Origin: S139-23 sp047639315
GTDB lineage: Bacteria; Planctomycetota; GCA-002687715; DRQF01
NCBI GenBank assembly: GCA_047639315.1
Contig: JBLINQ010000007.1
Location: 5,828-69,827 of the forward strand
Direction of reading: 5' to 3'
DNA: 64,000 nucleotides
How positions within the stretch are numbered: the stretch's first letter is position 1; each line of letters starts with the position of its first letter. Below are positions 44,230-53,600 of the stretch, piece after piece. The notes beneath the pieces were generated by a model. The model was given only the letters and a program-made list of their open reading frames with translations, did no database searches and was not told the DNA's origin. A program made the position numbers and the translations under genes.

Positions 44230-45330
44230 CTACTTCGGCAAAACGCGGCCGACGAGTCTCAAGTCTGGACCGAATGGGTCAACATGGAGCCATTCCAAAT
44301 CGACGGTGTCAGCGATCGCCAAGGGGTGCCGTCCAGCAACTGCACTGCGCCCTTCTTGGTCGCCCAATATCTTGGGGGCCACATAGGCATGAACGAGGTC
44401 GACCAAACCCTTGTCAAAGAACGACCCGTGAATTCTCGCACCACCTTCAACTAAGACTCGCGCGATTCCTCGAACCTTCAGATCTTTGAGGATAAAATCT
44501 AAATCCGGGAGGCCATCGCTCGAAGGCGCTTCAACTACAACGCAACCCAGCGTCCCCAGTTGATCGATCTTCGCCTTTTCGCTGCCATCTATGCAGTAAA
44601 TCCAGGGCTTGCGATCAGAAGCCTGAAGGATTTTTGAAGACAGACCAATGCGAAGATGACTGTCCAAAATCACGGGCTGCGGAGAATCACCTTTAACATG
44701 CCGAACCGTCAACGAGGGATCGTCGGCAAAGACCGTACCGATGCCGACAAGAATGGCATCACAGCGTGCTCTCTCTTGGTGGACGGAAACCCGCGATTCT
44801 TTGGCGGTGATCCAGCGCGAGTCGCCACTCTCGGTGGCGATCTTGCCATCCAAAGTGGATGCCCATTTGGCGACGACGACGGGAGTGGAGCGGGAGAGAT
44901 ATCTCTCGAAGTCGGCGATGAGAGATTCGCATCGGTCTTTCAAGATGCCATGTCTCACATCGATCCCGGCAGCCTCAAGCAATTGAACGGCACGCCCCTG
45001 ATGGTTGGGGTTCGGATCAATGGCACCGATGAAGACGCGCTTGATGCCACTATCGATGATCAGTTGGGCACAAGGTGGGGTGCGGCCGGTGGTCGAGCAG
45101 GGCTCTAAGGTGACGTAGAGATCTGCTCCCCCAGCGTGATCCCCAGCATCGCGCAGTGCATTGGCCTCGCCGTGGCCGCCACCTAATTCTTGGTGATATC
45201 CACGGCCAACGATGACACCGTCGTTCACAACGAGAGAACCCACGCAGGGATTCGGCTCGACGAAGCCGGCGCCTTGCTGCGCCAGAGCGATACACTTAGC
45301 CATCATGGTTTCATGATTGGCCTGAGTCAT
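44230..45330 (-). CDS. ribD: bifunctional riboflavin biosynthesis deaminase/reductase RibD
   Basis: Cytoplasmic enzyme of 366 residues with two domains. The deaminase (about 1-145) has the zinc and proton-shuttle motif as GGGHGEANALRDAG (usually HAE, here HGE) and LEPCSTTGRTPPCAQLI with both Cys ligands. The reductase (about 150-366) has VVAKWASTLDGKIATESGDSRWIT, RCDAILVGIGTVFADDPSL and VLVEGGARIHGSFFDKGLVD. It catalyses the second and third steps from GTP to riboflavin. It begins 3 bases after the miaB stop, so the two are co-transcribed. An ATG-ATG eight codons later is a possible alternative start. Confidence 0.95.
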   Translation of the reverse strand: MTQANHETMMAKCIALAQQGAGFVEPNPCVGSLVVNDGVIVGRGYHQELGGGHGEANALRDAGDHAGGADLYVTLEPCSTTGRTPPCAQLIIDSGIKRVFIGAIDPNPNHQGRAVQLLEAAGIDVRHGILKDRCESLIADFERYLSRSTPVVVAKWASTLDGKIATESGDSRWITAKESRVSVHQERARCDAILVGIGTVFADDPSLTVRHVKGDSPQPVILDSHLRIGLSSKILQASDRKPWIYCIDGSEKAKIDQLGTLGCVVVEAPSSDGLPDLDFILKDLKVRGIARVLVEGGARIHGSFFDKGLVDLVHAYVAPKILGDQEGRSAVAGRHPLAIADTVDLEWLHVDPFGPDLRLVGRVLPK

Positions 45331-45333
45331 CGG

Positions 45334-46686
45334 CTAAACCAACTCGCCGAACAAGGTCAAAGCTGTCGAATCGACGATCTTTACCTTGACGAATTGACCC
45401 GAGAAATCGCGGGCCGCACGGAAGACGACAATCCAGTTTTGAGAAGTGCGTCCGAACCAACGAGTTGCATCGCGTTTCGAAATACCCTCAACCAGGATCT
45501 CGTGAACTTCGCCGATTCGCGCCGTGTGAAGGTGACGCGACATTTTCTCCTGTTCCGCCAACAAAATCTGGTTCCGCTCTTTCTTGTTCTCCAATGGGAC
45601 GTCATCGGGTTGGCTGCGAGCAGCCTTCGTACCGCTGCGAACGCTATACTTGAAGACGAAGGACGTTTGAAATTCGATGTCCTTGAGAAGTTGAACACTG
45701 GCAGCAACATCTTCGTCTGTCTCACTTGGAGAACCGACGATCCAGTCTGTTGCCATCGATATTTCTGGCACGACCCGACGAATCATGTCTACGGTTCGCT
45801 TGTAGCTGTCAACATTATGTCCACGGTTCATGAGCTTAAGGATGCGATCTGATCCGCTCTGAACTGGAAGATGCAGATAGCGTGAATGGACAGGATTGTC
45901 TCGGATCACGCTCATCAGTTCTTCGTCGATGTGAGTTGGATGTGAGGTGATGAATTGGAGCCGCTTGAGCCCCTTAATTGCGCCAAGACGCTCCAGAAGG
46001 CGAGCTAAGTTTTGGCCCTGATTAAGATCTAATCCGTAGGTGTTGACTCTTTGCCCCAGCAAGGTCACCTGCTGAACACCATCATCGATGAGCGCGCGCA
46101 CTTCATCTTCGATGCTCTTCGGATCTCGGCTCCGCTCGCGTCCCTGAGTGAATGGAACGATGCAGAAAGTGCAGAATTTGTCGCATCCGCGCATGATCGT
46201 CACGAATGCTTGGTGCTTAGCTGGGCGATGGGTGATATCACGGTCGTAAGAGATTTCTCCCTCATCGATGGCAATGACTCGATCCTTGTGGTCAAGCTCA
46301 CGGACAAGCTCAGCCACGTCCTCGAATCGTTGAGTTCCGACAACGAGATCGACGTGCGGAGCTCTCTTAAAGATGGTTTCTTTTTGGTTCTGGGCCATGC
46401 ACCCCATGACCCCGATGACCATGTCGGGCTTCTCTTGTTTCAGCCGCTTCAAGGCGCCCAAACGACCAAAGATTCGCTCTTCGGCGTGTTCCCGGACACT
46501 ACAGGCGTAATAAAGCACGACGTCGGCGTCTTCGACCGCACCAGTGCGAACAAAACCGTCGTCACGCAATCGGCCAACAACCAGCTCGGCGTCGTTCTTG
46601 TTCATTTGGCAGCCGAAGTCTTCCATGAAGACGCGACGTACCTTCTGCCCAGATTCGACTTCCGCGATATCGATGATTTCTTCCAT
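45334..46686 (-). CDS. miaB: tRNA-2-methylthio-N6-dimethylallyladenosine synthase MiaB
   Basis: Radical-SAM methylthiotransferase (450 residues) acting on A37 of tRNAs. The three N-terminal cluster cysteines are in FGCQMNKNDAELV, YYACSVREHAEERI and VMGCMAQNQKET. The radical-SAM CxxxCxxC is GCDKFCTFCIVPFTQGRERSR. The C-terminal about 60 residues form the TRAM domain (IGEVHEILVEGISKR). ATG 46686 is used; the GTG 12 bases earlier lacks a ribosome site. It is the first gene of the pair with ribD. Confidence 0.95.
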   Translation of the reverse strand: MEEIIDIAEVESGQKVRRVFMEDFGCQMNKNDAELVVGRLRDDGFVRTGAVEDADVVLYYACSVREHAEERIFGRLGALKRLKQEKPDMVIGVMGCMAQNQKETIFKRAPHVDLVVGTQRFEDVAELVRELDHKDRVIAIDEGEISYDRDITHRPAKHQAFVTIMRGCDKFCTFCIVPFTQGRERSRDPKSIEDEVRALIDDGVQQVTLLGQRVNTYGLDLNQGQNLARLLERLGAIKGLKRLQFITSHPTHIDEELMSVIRDNPVHSRYLHLPVQSGSDRILKLMNRGHNVDSYKRTVDMIRRVVPEISMATDWIVGSPSETDEDVAASVQLLKDIEFQTSFVFKYSVRSGTKAARSQPDDVPLENKKERNQILLAEQEKMSRHLHTARIGEVHEILVEGISKRDATRWFGRTSQNWIVVFRAARDFSGQFVKVKIVDSTALTLFGELV

Positions 46687-46949
46687 GGGAAACACCACTC
46701 TGGACCTTTCGCCTTCGTCAGTTCACCAAATCAGGTAATTCTGCCGAGATTCATGGGTCGTAAAAACGCTTCTTTGTGAACGGAGAGTCTAACGAGCCCG
46801 GCGGACCCAACAAGAATAGTTGAATCTTGCACTAAACCGTTGTGCCCAAATCACCGTGCCAATCCATACAACAATGATTCAAAGTAAGTTTGCCTTTACA
46901 GAACACCCCCTGCGGCCTCTATCCGCTTCCCTGGCAAACCGACCTCAAC

Positions 46950-47299
46950 TCTTGCAACAGAAGGATCTTAGAGAATTTACATTCGGGGGGGCTGCGGTGG
47001 CATAGCCGTTGCTATTGGAGAGGCAGTGGCACTCGTAAGAGAGCCGCTCAAGGCTTTGTAAGCCGGAGCAAGTGTTGGGTGATATTTCCAGAGCCGGGGA
47101 ATCTTTTGGTTCCTCGGCTCTATTTATCTCCCGGCAGATCAAGAATAGCAGAGGGTACACTTGGTGGTTTTCGCCGATGTAGCCAAGGAGTTGACGCAAC
47201 AACAGCACCCTGGCAAATGAACGCATCGAGAAAATTCACCAAACGTTGCATTAGCAACGATGAAGCCCCGCTTCTCTATAGGAGATGCGGGGCTTTTTT
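46950..47299 (+). ncRNA. candidate structured non-coding RNA with intrinsic terminator
   Basis: No coding frame with a ribosome site exists on the plus strand between the miaB start (46686) and 47311, yet the stretch ends in a strong plus-strand terminator (47263-47299). A weak promoter-like pair, TTGCAA (46952) and TTTACA-like (46976), precedes a run of seven G at 46985. Within lie an 11-bp hairpin with a 10-base loop (47090-47121), a GGCTT/AAGCC hairpin (47053-47065) and a CGTTGC/GCAACG hairpin (47243-47258). The G-run plus CT at the 5' end could pair with AGCCCC in the terminator arm. It does not match tmRNA, RNase P, SRP or a B12 riboswitch by eye. Bases 46687-46950 hold nothing I can name. 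Confidence 0.35.
47263..47299 (+). terminator. terminator of the candidate RNA
   Basis: A 9-bp GC-rich stem (47263-47271 with 47287-47295), continued by a short inner TCTC/GAGA pairing, then six T. It has a T run only in the plus direction, so it is not simply the end of the minus-strand gene at 47312. Confidence 0.85.
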
Positions 47300-47311
47300 A
47301 TTGTCTCGGTT

Positions 47312-48061
47312 TTAGCCCAGGGTTTTCGCCACATAGGCGCGGACGGCCTCTTGTACTGAATCCGAGCACCAAAGCTGCATGGCGCGCTCGCCATCATCAT
47401 CACCAAAACTGCTCATCGCCTGCCAAGTCGGACGGCGCAACTGCCTCTTGTTGAAGGCAAAAGCCTCAGCTGGATACGAGGCGAGCTGTTCGGCCGTTTT
47501 CATGGCTGTCGACAAGATTTCGTCTGCGGGCACAACCTGGTCGCAGAGTCCGATCGCCAAAGCCCGATCGACAGGGTAGGTCGCCCCGCCATAAAGTACT
47601 TCCTGGAGGTGTTGGCGCGGAACAACAGCCCGCATGATTTCGAGGGCGAGCAAGGGAAAAGGAACCCCCACTCGTAACTCAGGGACACCAATTTGACTCT
47701 TGCCAGCAGCGACATAACGCAAGTCGCAGGAAGAGAGAATGACGCATCCACCAGCAATCGCATGGCCGTTACACGCAGCGATCAGTGGCTTAGAAAAGGC
47801 GTAAAGGCCGCTAAATGCCGCATCCAGAGCGGGCATGAATTCGGCGAGATAGTCAGGGCCTCCGTCCAAGAGCCGTTTGAGATCGACTCCCGCCGAGAAG
47901 ATGCTGCCAGTGCCTGTGATGACGCAGGCTTTGGCGTTGCTTTCTTCAACCTCTTGTATCGTCGCCGAGATTGCCTGAAGAAACTCGATATCGAGCGCAC
48001 TCGCTTTGCCGTGACAAAGCCGCAGGATACAAACGTCACCGACTTGTTCTTTCTCAATCAT
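47312..48061 (-). CDS. enoyl-CoA hydratase/isomerase-family protein
   Basis: Crotonase-fold enzyme of 249 residues acting on a CoA thioester. It has the oxyanion-hole segments SIFSAGVDLKRLLDGG and ACNGHAIAGGCVILSSCDLRYV, the latter with the conserved Gly-Gly-G start of the active-site helix, and the C-terminal trimerisation helix (AEAFAFNKRQLRRP). Where hydratases have two catalytic Glu, the equivalent region reads GGCVILSSCD and VPELRVGVPF, so only the second position keeps Glu; the exact reaction may be an isomerisation or hydrolysis. No fatty-acid gene is adjacent, so the pathway is open. Confidence 0.85.
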   Translation of the reverse strand: MIEKEQVGDVCILRLCHGKASALDIEFLQAISATIQEVEESNAKACVITGTGSIFSAGVDLKRLLDGGPDYLAEFMPALDAAFSGLYAFSKPLIAACNGHAIAGGCVILSSCDLRYVAAGKSQIGVPELRVGVPFPLLALEIMRAVVPRQHLQEVLYGGATYPVDRALAIGLCDQVVPADEILSTAMKTAEQLASYPAEAFAFNKRQLRRPTWQAMSSFGDDDGERAMQLWCSDSVQEAVRAYVAKTLG

Positions 48062-48461
48062 GCTTGCTGACCATTTCGTTCAAGAATGTTCTGAATCAAA
48101 GCGTGCCACCCCAACTTCTGTGCTTTCCGATCTTGCCTGAAAGTTCACAAGTTTCCACCGATTCAGCCCAAGCAGCACCCAATCATTGGTACTTTGACTT
48201 TTTGCCTCTGAGGTCGCAACTCGACCTATTGTGGAGGCGATTTTTCCTGGACCCCTCCTAAGTCGTTATGGCTCCGAGAACTCTGACCCTTCATAGAGAA
48301 TTTATGCCAGGGAGTTAGGTACTCGCAGCCGATCCAAGACGATGTCTCAGGTGGCGATTGAAGCTGCTTCTTCCGTTGACATTTTGGCACGACTGGACCA
48401 TGCTATGGCTATCAGATTCCCGTTCCATATTTGCTAAGTCGGCCCACGAAAGGTCACTCCT
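48062..48461. other. intergenic region upstream of the lectin-like gene
   Basis: About 400 bases between divergent genes. No open frame with a ribosome site is convincing. It contains one promoter-like element described separately; otherwise nothing is recognised. Confidence 0.5.
48376..48406 (+). promoter_or_regulatory. possible promoter of the lectin-like gene
   Basis: A perfect TTGACA (48376-48381) is followed after 19 bases by TGCTAT (48401-48406), about 55 bases before the start codon. The -35 is ideal but the spacing is long and the -10 poor, so the call is tentative. Confidence 0.35.
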
Positions 48462-50636
48462 ATGCGCATCTTGCTGCTCGTCTTCGCTGTTGCACTCACC
48501 CTCAGTGGCGCCGCGACTGCCCAAGGATTTAACTATCCGCTTTTCAATGGCACCCAGCCAATCACGCTCAATGCCCAAGCAGCCCAGGTTGGCAACTCGA
48601 TCCGCTTGGCCGCAGCGGTCCTGAGTTCGAAGGGGTCGATGTACAACAACACTCAGCTCCAAGTATTGAACGGATTCGACACGACCTTCTCCTTCACCAT
48701 GGCCAACGGCAACGGTGCCGATGGAATGGCGTTTGTCATCCACAACGATCCGAGGGGCGCAAGCTTCATCGGCGATCACGGCTCGTCCATGGGCTATGGT
48801 CATTTTGCCACGGCGGCGCCGGGCGTCGGTGTCTTCAATGCCTTAGTGATTGAGCTCGACACGTTCTCAAGTTCCTTCAACGGCTTCGCCGACTTAGGGA
48901 ACAACGAAATATCCGTTCACACAAGTGGCACAGCAGAGGCCAACCACGGGGAAGATACCTCCATTGGCCGAGTGGCACCGGCAGTGAACCTGAACGATGG
49001 GGCAGCTCATACCGTGCGCGTGCTCTACACCCCTGGAACGCTCGACATCTTTTTGGATGGTAGTGCGACCCCGGTTCTCAGCGTCCCTTACGATTTCACG
49101 ACTGGTGGAACGCACATTCTCCCCAACACCCCTGTCGGCGGATTGAATTTGCCAACCGGTGCTGCTTGGATCGGAATCTCGGCATCTTGTGGTGGCCTGT
49201 TTCAAGATCACGATGTAAACTCTTGGTCCTTCGCATCGGCGCCAGTTTTCCCAAACGATTTGTCCGTGTCCCGGTTAGTCGCGCCAGCCAACAATCAGAT
49301 CGACTGTAGCCCACTCTCAAACGCTGAGACAGTCACCATCGATATTCGCAACAACGGAATGACCGCCATACCACTCGGATCTGCGATCCAAGTGACCTAC
49401 CAGGTTGATGCGCTTCCGAGTGTCTTGGATATCTTCGCGCCGGCGGCCGTAATGAATTCTGGCGATGTCGTGAGCTTTACCTTCACCACCACCGCCGACC
49501 TGTCCGCAATCGGCAATCATACGTTGATGACATCGGTCTCCTTGATTGGTGATGGCGACCCCTCCAACGATTCCTTGACAACGGCGATTTCTAGCGGCGG
49601 ACTCGCGCGTATTACGTCGTTTCCTTTTGTCGAAGATTTTGGGTCACTGAGTGGCAACGGCAGCACACAATTACCGTTTGGTTTCATCAATGAAACAACT
49701 GATGCAACTGGCCCGAACTCTGACTGGACTTTGCGCAACAACGGTACGCCCACAGCCGGAACCGGCCCAGCAGCCGATCATACGACGGGAGTCGTCGGCA
49801 CCGGTGGCTACGCTTACATCGAAGATGATGGCAACTACGCCAGTGTCAACTTCCGCACGCCGTGCTTAGACCTAACAGGCTTGAGTAATCCGGTCATGCG
49901 CTTCTTCCTCTTCTCAGAAAACACAACAAGCCAAACGATTTCTAACCAGCTGTCGGTTGATGTCATCAGTTATCCAAGCGGCACAACCACACTCGACGTT
50001 TACGGACCTCAATCTGAAACAGGTACTCAATGGGTTCTGCAGTCGGTTGACCTGAGCGCATTCATTGGTCAGGTGGTTCAGGTCGTTTTCCGAGGTGAAA
50101 CAGCTTCGGTCACTTCGAATAGTCATGACATCGCTATCGACGACATCACCATCACTGATTTGTTGCCCACGCCTGGTCAGATGCCACAACAAGGCTTGGC
50201 GGTTCTTGACATGAACGGTCCGCGCAACGTCAACGGCGACCCCCTTCAATTCAACTTCGGGGGTCCTTACTTCTCGACCGTCAATTCGGGCGACACGTTG
50301 GTCTTCAGAATGGAGGGTCAACCGAATCAATCGATCCTCATGTTCACCGGGCCACTCAATCCAGTTGCCGCGACATTCCCAGGTGTTGGATCGATCGACT
50401 TGGGTGGTGCCGTTGACCCGTTCACGGGTATTCCAAGCGCCTTGACAATCGTCGGGGATGGCGGTGGGCAAGGACTATTCAATCAGCTCTTTCTGACCTC
50501 GGCCACTGGCGAGGCCGAATTTGGTGTGACCGTGCCGAGCCTTCCACCTGGAGTGATCGGCACCTTCCAATGCGCCTTACTCAACACCATCAATGGTGCT
50601 TCACTCTCCAATGCGGTTGAGCTGTCGATTTTCTAG
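48462..50636 (+). CDS. secreted L-type lectin-like and MAM-like domain protein
   Basis: A 724-residue secreted protein. Signal peptide: MRILLLVFAVALTLSGAATAQ. Residues about 22-262 look like an L-type (legume-like) lectin: TTFSFTMANGNGADGMAFVIHNDPRG, ALVIELDTFSS (the metal-binding Asp strand), HTVRVLYTPGTLDIFLDG, AWIGISASCGG. Residues about 265-380 form an Ig/CARDB-like segment (DIRNNGMTAIPLGSAIQVTY). Residues about 390-570 resemble a MAM domain (NYASVNFRTPCLDLTGL, VVQVVFRGETA, HDIAIDDITITD). The last 135 residues are an uncharacterised beta-rich domain. It probably binds glycans at or beyond the outer surface. AAAGG lies 8 bases before the ATG. Confidence 0.8.
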   Translation: MRILLLVFAVALTLSGAATAQGFNYPLFNGTQPITLNAQAAQVGNSIRLAAAVLSSKGSMYNNTQLQVLNGFDTTFSFTMANGNGADGMAFVIHNDPRGASFIGDHGSSMGYGHFATAAPGVGVFNALVIELDTFSSSFNGFADLGNNEISVHTSGTAEANHGEDTSIGRVAPAVNLNDGAAHTVRVLYTPGTLDIFLDGSATPVLSVPYDFTTGGTHILPNTPVGGLNLPTGAAWIGISASCGGLFQDHDVNSWSFASAPVFPNDLSVSRLVAPANNQIDCSPLSNAETVTIDIRNNGMTAIPLGSAIQVTYQVDALPSVLDIFAPAAVMNSGDVVSFTFTTTADLSAIGNHTLMTSVSLIGDGDPSNDSLTTAISSGGLARITSFPFVEDFGSLSGNGSTQLPFGFINETTDATGPNSDWTLRNNGTPTAGTGPAADHTTGVVGTGGYAYIEDDGNYASVNFRTPCLDLTGLSNPVMRFFLFSENTTSQTISNQLSVDVISYPSGTTTLDVYGPQSETGTQWVLQSVDLSAFIGQVVQVVFRGETASVTSNSHDIAIDDITITDLLPTPGQMPQQGLAVLDMNGPRNVNGDPLQFNFGGPYFSTVNSGDTLVFRMEGQPNQSILMFTGPLNPVAATFPGVGSIDLGGAVDPFTGIPSALTIVGDGGGQGLFNQLFLTSATGEAEFGVTVPSLPPGVIGTFQCALLNTINGASLSNAVELSIF

Positions 50637-50654
50637 GACAAATAATCTCACATG

Positions 50655-50690
50655 CCAGGATAAGAGGATTACTTCTTATCCTGGTATTGT
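50655..50690 (+). terminator. terminator of the lectin-like gene
   Basis: An 11-bp perfect stem (50655-50665 with 50674-50684) with an 8-base loop and a weak T-rich end (TATTGTGTTGTT). The stop codon of the convergent sigma-fusion gene lies inside the loop region (50669-50671). Confidence 0.65.
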
Positions 50691-53600
50691 GTTGTTGCCT
50701 TGATCGTCAGTGGCCCCTTCGTCACCCCTTCCACCTCGCCTTTTAACTTCCAGTCCTGTGAATACGCCTTGACGGTGTAGATTAGTCCTTCCGCCACCGT
50801 CAACTCGAATGCCCCCCCGCTATCGGTGAGTTCTCGATAATGCTCTTGGCCATTTACGAAGGCCTCAACGATGAATTTCTGGGCTGGCGCTCCGTCCTCT
50901 AAGACAACTCGCCCTTTGATTTGTCGCGCATTGCGCAACGTGAGAATAACGGTCTGATTGTTGGGTGTGACATCTAAGGCCTTTGAAGAGTAATAGCGTA
51001 CACGCTTCTCACTTGGTGGATGTGCTTGTAGACGCAGGGGATTAGGAAAGAGGCCTTCAAAGCGGACCTGGCCACTCTGATCAGTCACCCGAGCTTCCAT
51101 TCCCGTAACCGGTGAGGCATAGAGCTGAGCGCCTGCCACTGGTCGACCATCAGGGCCATTCACGATGACCGTGAGTTCCAGGGTCGACACAGCTCTTTCG
51201 ACTCGAAGCACGACACTCGTGGACGGTACGACTAAGCCCTCGAGCCGACCTCGGAAGGCCCCGAGCTCATGGGTGTACATGCCCTGCCCGATGCGCTTCA
51301 GCTGTTTACCAGTCACTTCAAGATCGACCTTCTCCCCGGCGGGCAGGTCAATCTTAAATTCGCCTCCTCTCTTCGTGAAGACGCTGCGCTTCTCACCGCC
51401 GTTCAAATGAGCCACGACTTCAACTTGAGATAGGCCTTTCCCAGTCGGTCCGACAACGTTCCCGGTAACAAGTGTTTCACGGGCGAGAACAACCGTCTGG
51501 GACGTCACCGAAGCATCAATGTCGATGGGTGATGCATGACGAAAACCCGAAGCGAGGCCAGTAGAGAACTTGAGAGTGAGTGGCTCTCTTGGCGCTCCGG
51601 AAAACGAAGCCTCTCCTGACTTGTTGGTGTAGCGTGACAAGATTTCCTTGTCACCAGACCAAAGACTAACGCTCACCTTAGGAACGGGGTTGCCGTCCTC
51701 ATCAAGGACGTGAACAAGCAGGGGTCGCGGGGCGGCCACGAGGATTTCGAGGTCATCGAGCCCCTGGCTCCCCAATGTGACCTTTTTTGAAATCGGAACT
51801 GCGCCAAAGATCTCGATCTTGAGTTCATAGGCACCCGCCATCAAGTGAGCAAAGCAAAAGCGTCCGAGGTCGTCAGTCCAGCGTTTCTCTGATTCGCCAT
51901 AGGATGTTTGTGCTGGCCCAATTCCCGTGCCACGCCTTTCGGCACGATCCTCATTGGTGCCGATCAACTTCACCACCGCATTGACAATGGGAGTGCCATC
52001 TTCACTTATGACCGATCCTGAGATCCTGACCCCTAGCGTCATGGCAATATCGCCCAATTCAATCGTGCCCGCCTCATCGCCTGGGTGAGAATCAAAGTCA
52101 AGATGACGCCGGCCCAAGCCGGGGGCTTCTAAAATAAGCGTGTGAGGCATTGTCCTTTTCAGGTCGTCGAGGCGAAACTCGCCGTTGGGGTTGGAGACCG
52201 CTGCTGCCATATCGATTTGCTGCCCCCGAGCGCCAAAAGTGCTGCCAATCATCGAAATACGAACTCCGTTGATCGGCTTCCCGGCTTGATCGACGCAGCG
52301 ACCGACCACCGTATCGCCCTTCGTCATTTCGAAGTCGTAGGAAGGTTGGCCAAATCGCACCGACTGACTGGCCCCTGCAAAACCCTTCGCCTCGACATCT
52401 ATGTTGAACCACTCTTTCTCACCAGTGGGGCACCCTGGTCGCTCGTAGTAACCATCTTGATCGGTTTTGACAGCAAGACTTCCCCACATCACAGTGACCT
52501 TGGCTTGGGCAACACCTACGCCACTCTTGGCGTCAGTCACTCGCCCACGAACAATGCCCGCGTCAGCAAACTGAATCGTAATCTGATTCGCGTCATGCTG
52601 TTTGATGTCAATTTCTTGAAAACTCGACGGCTTGTGTGCTTGGTGGCGGGCGTACAATTTGATGAGCCCAGGCGACAGGTCTTCGAGAAGCAGAAGTCCG
52701 TTGGCATCAGTCTTGCCACTTCGTTGGTCATATTGACCGCCCCCCACTTCTTTTCCTGCTTCGCGCCAAGCCGTAATGTGAGCATTGGGCAAAGGACTAC
52801 CATCGATTCGTTGGGCGAGAATCTCAAGGAAACAGGCCTTATGCAACACGATGTCAATCTTCTCACCGGCGACACGTCGAGTGAGCAGAAGACGAGCGAA
52901 TCCTGGCTTAGAGATAATCAGCTCAACCACATCACCCCTCTCATGGTGCAAGGCAAAGCCACCGTCAGATGCGGAAAAGGTCTTCTCGACGACAACATCT
53001 GCAGCAGAGCGTGGACTCAGAACTGACATGCGTTGCCAAGGATGAACACGAGATTCGATTTCTGCACCTTCAATCGGCTCATAGTCCTCATTGACAATGC
53101 GGCCAAAAATATCTCGATCTCTGTCAATGACTGCCGGCACCATGGCATCTTGGGAATCAGGAGTCTTTATCTCGGCAGCGGTAGCATTTCGCCTTGGCTG
53201 AATCACTTCTTCCTGAATCGACGATGTCTTGACTTGATCCAAGTCAGAGATCTCGTCACCCGAGTTGATCCAGATGGCCCACGACAAGGAGCCTATCGCC
53301 AACAATGCAATGACAAACGTGAGTACTATCTTCTTCATCGCAATCCATCCTCCCAAATCGAAGACGTTCTGACTTGCAGCCCCACCAAGCAACAAGAGCG
53401 CTGCCCGCCCTTGGGGTTTCACTTCGAGTCTTGACCGTAGTTCTTGGAGCGCCATCTCGAGGCGATACTTCACCGTCCGCTCTGGCAAACCTCTGAGATC
53501 GGCAATCTGTTTGACCTTCATACCATCGAAATAGCGCAGTCGGACGACATCATAGAGTTCGGGCGAGAGGTCTATCACAGCGTCGGTCACCGACCTGAGA

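Noticed and set aside
46051..46779. 242-residue ORF antisense to miaB
   Set aside because: It mirrors the coding frame of miaB and has no independent support.
47022..47031. GCCACTG on the minus strand, like a B12 riboswitch box
   Set aside because: None of the other conserved cobalamin-riboswitch segments are near it, and the terminator belongs to the plus strand.
46985..47260. tmRNA or RNase P RNA
   Set aside because: No TTCGA loop, tag sequence or 3' CCA for tmRNA; no GAGGAAAGTCC or related core for RNase P.
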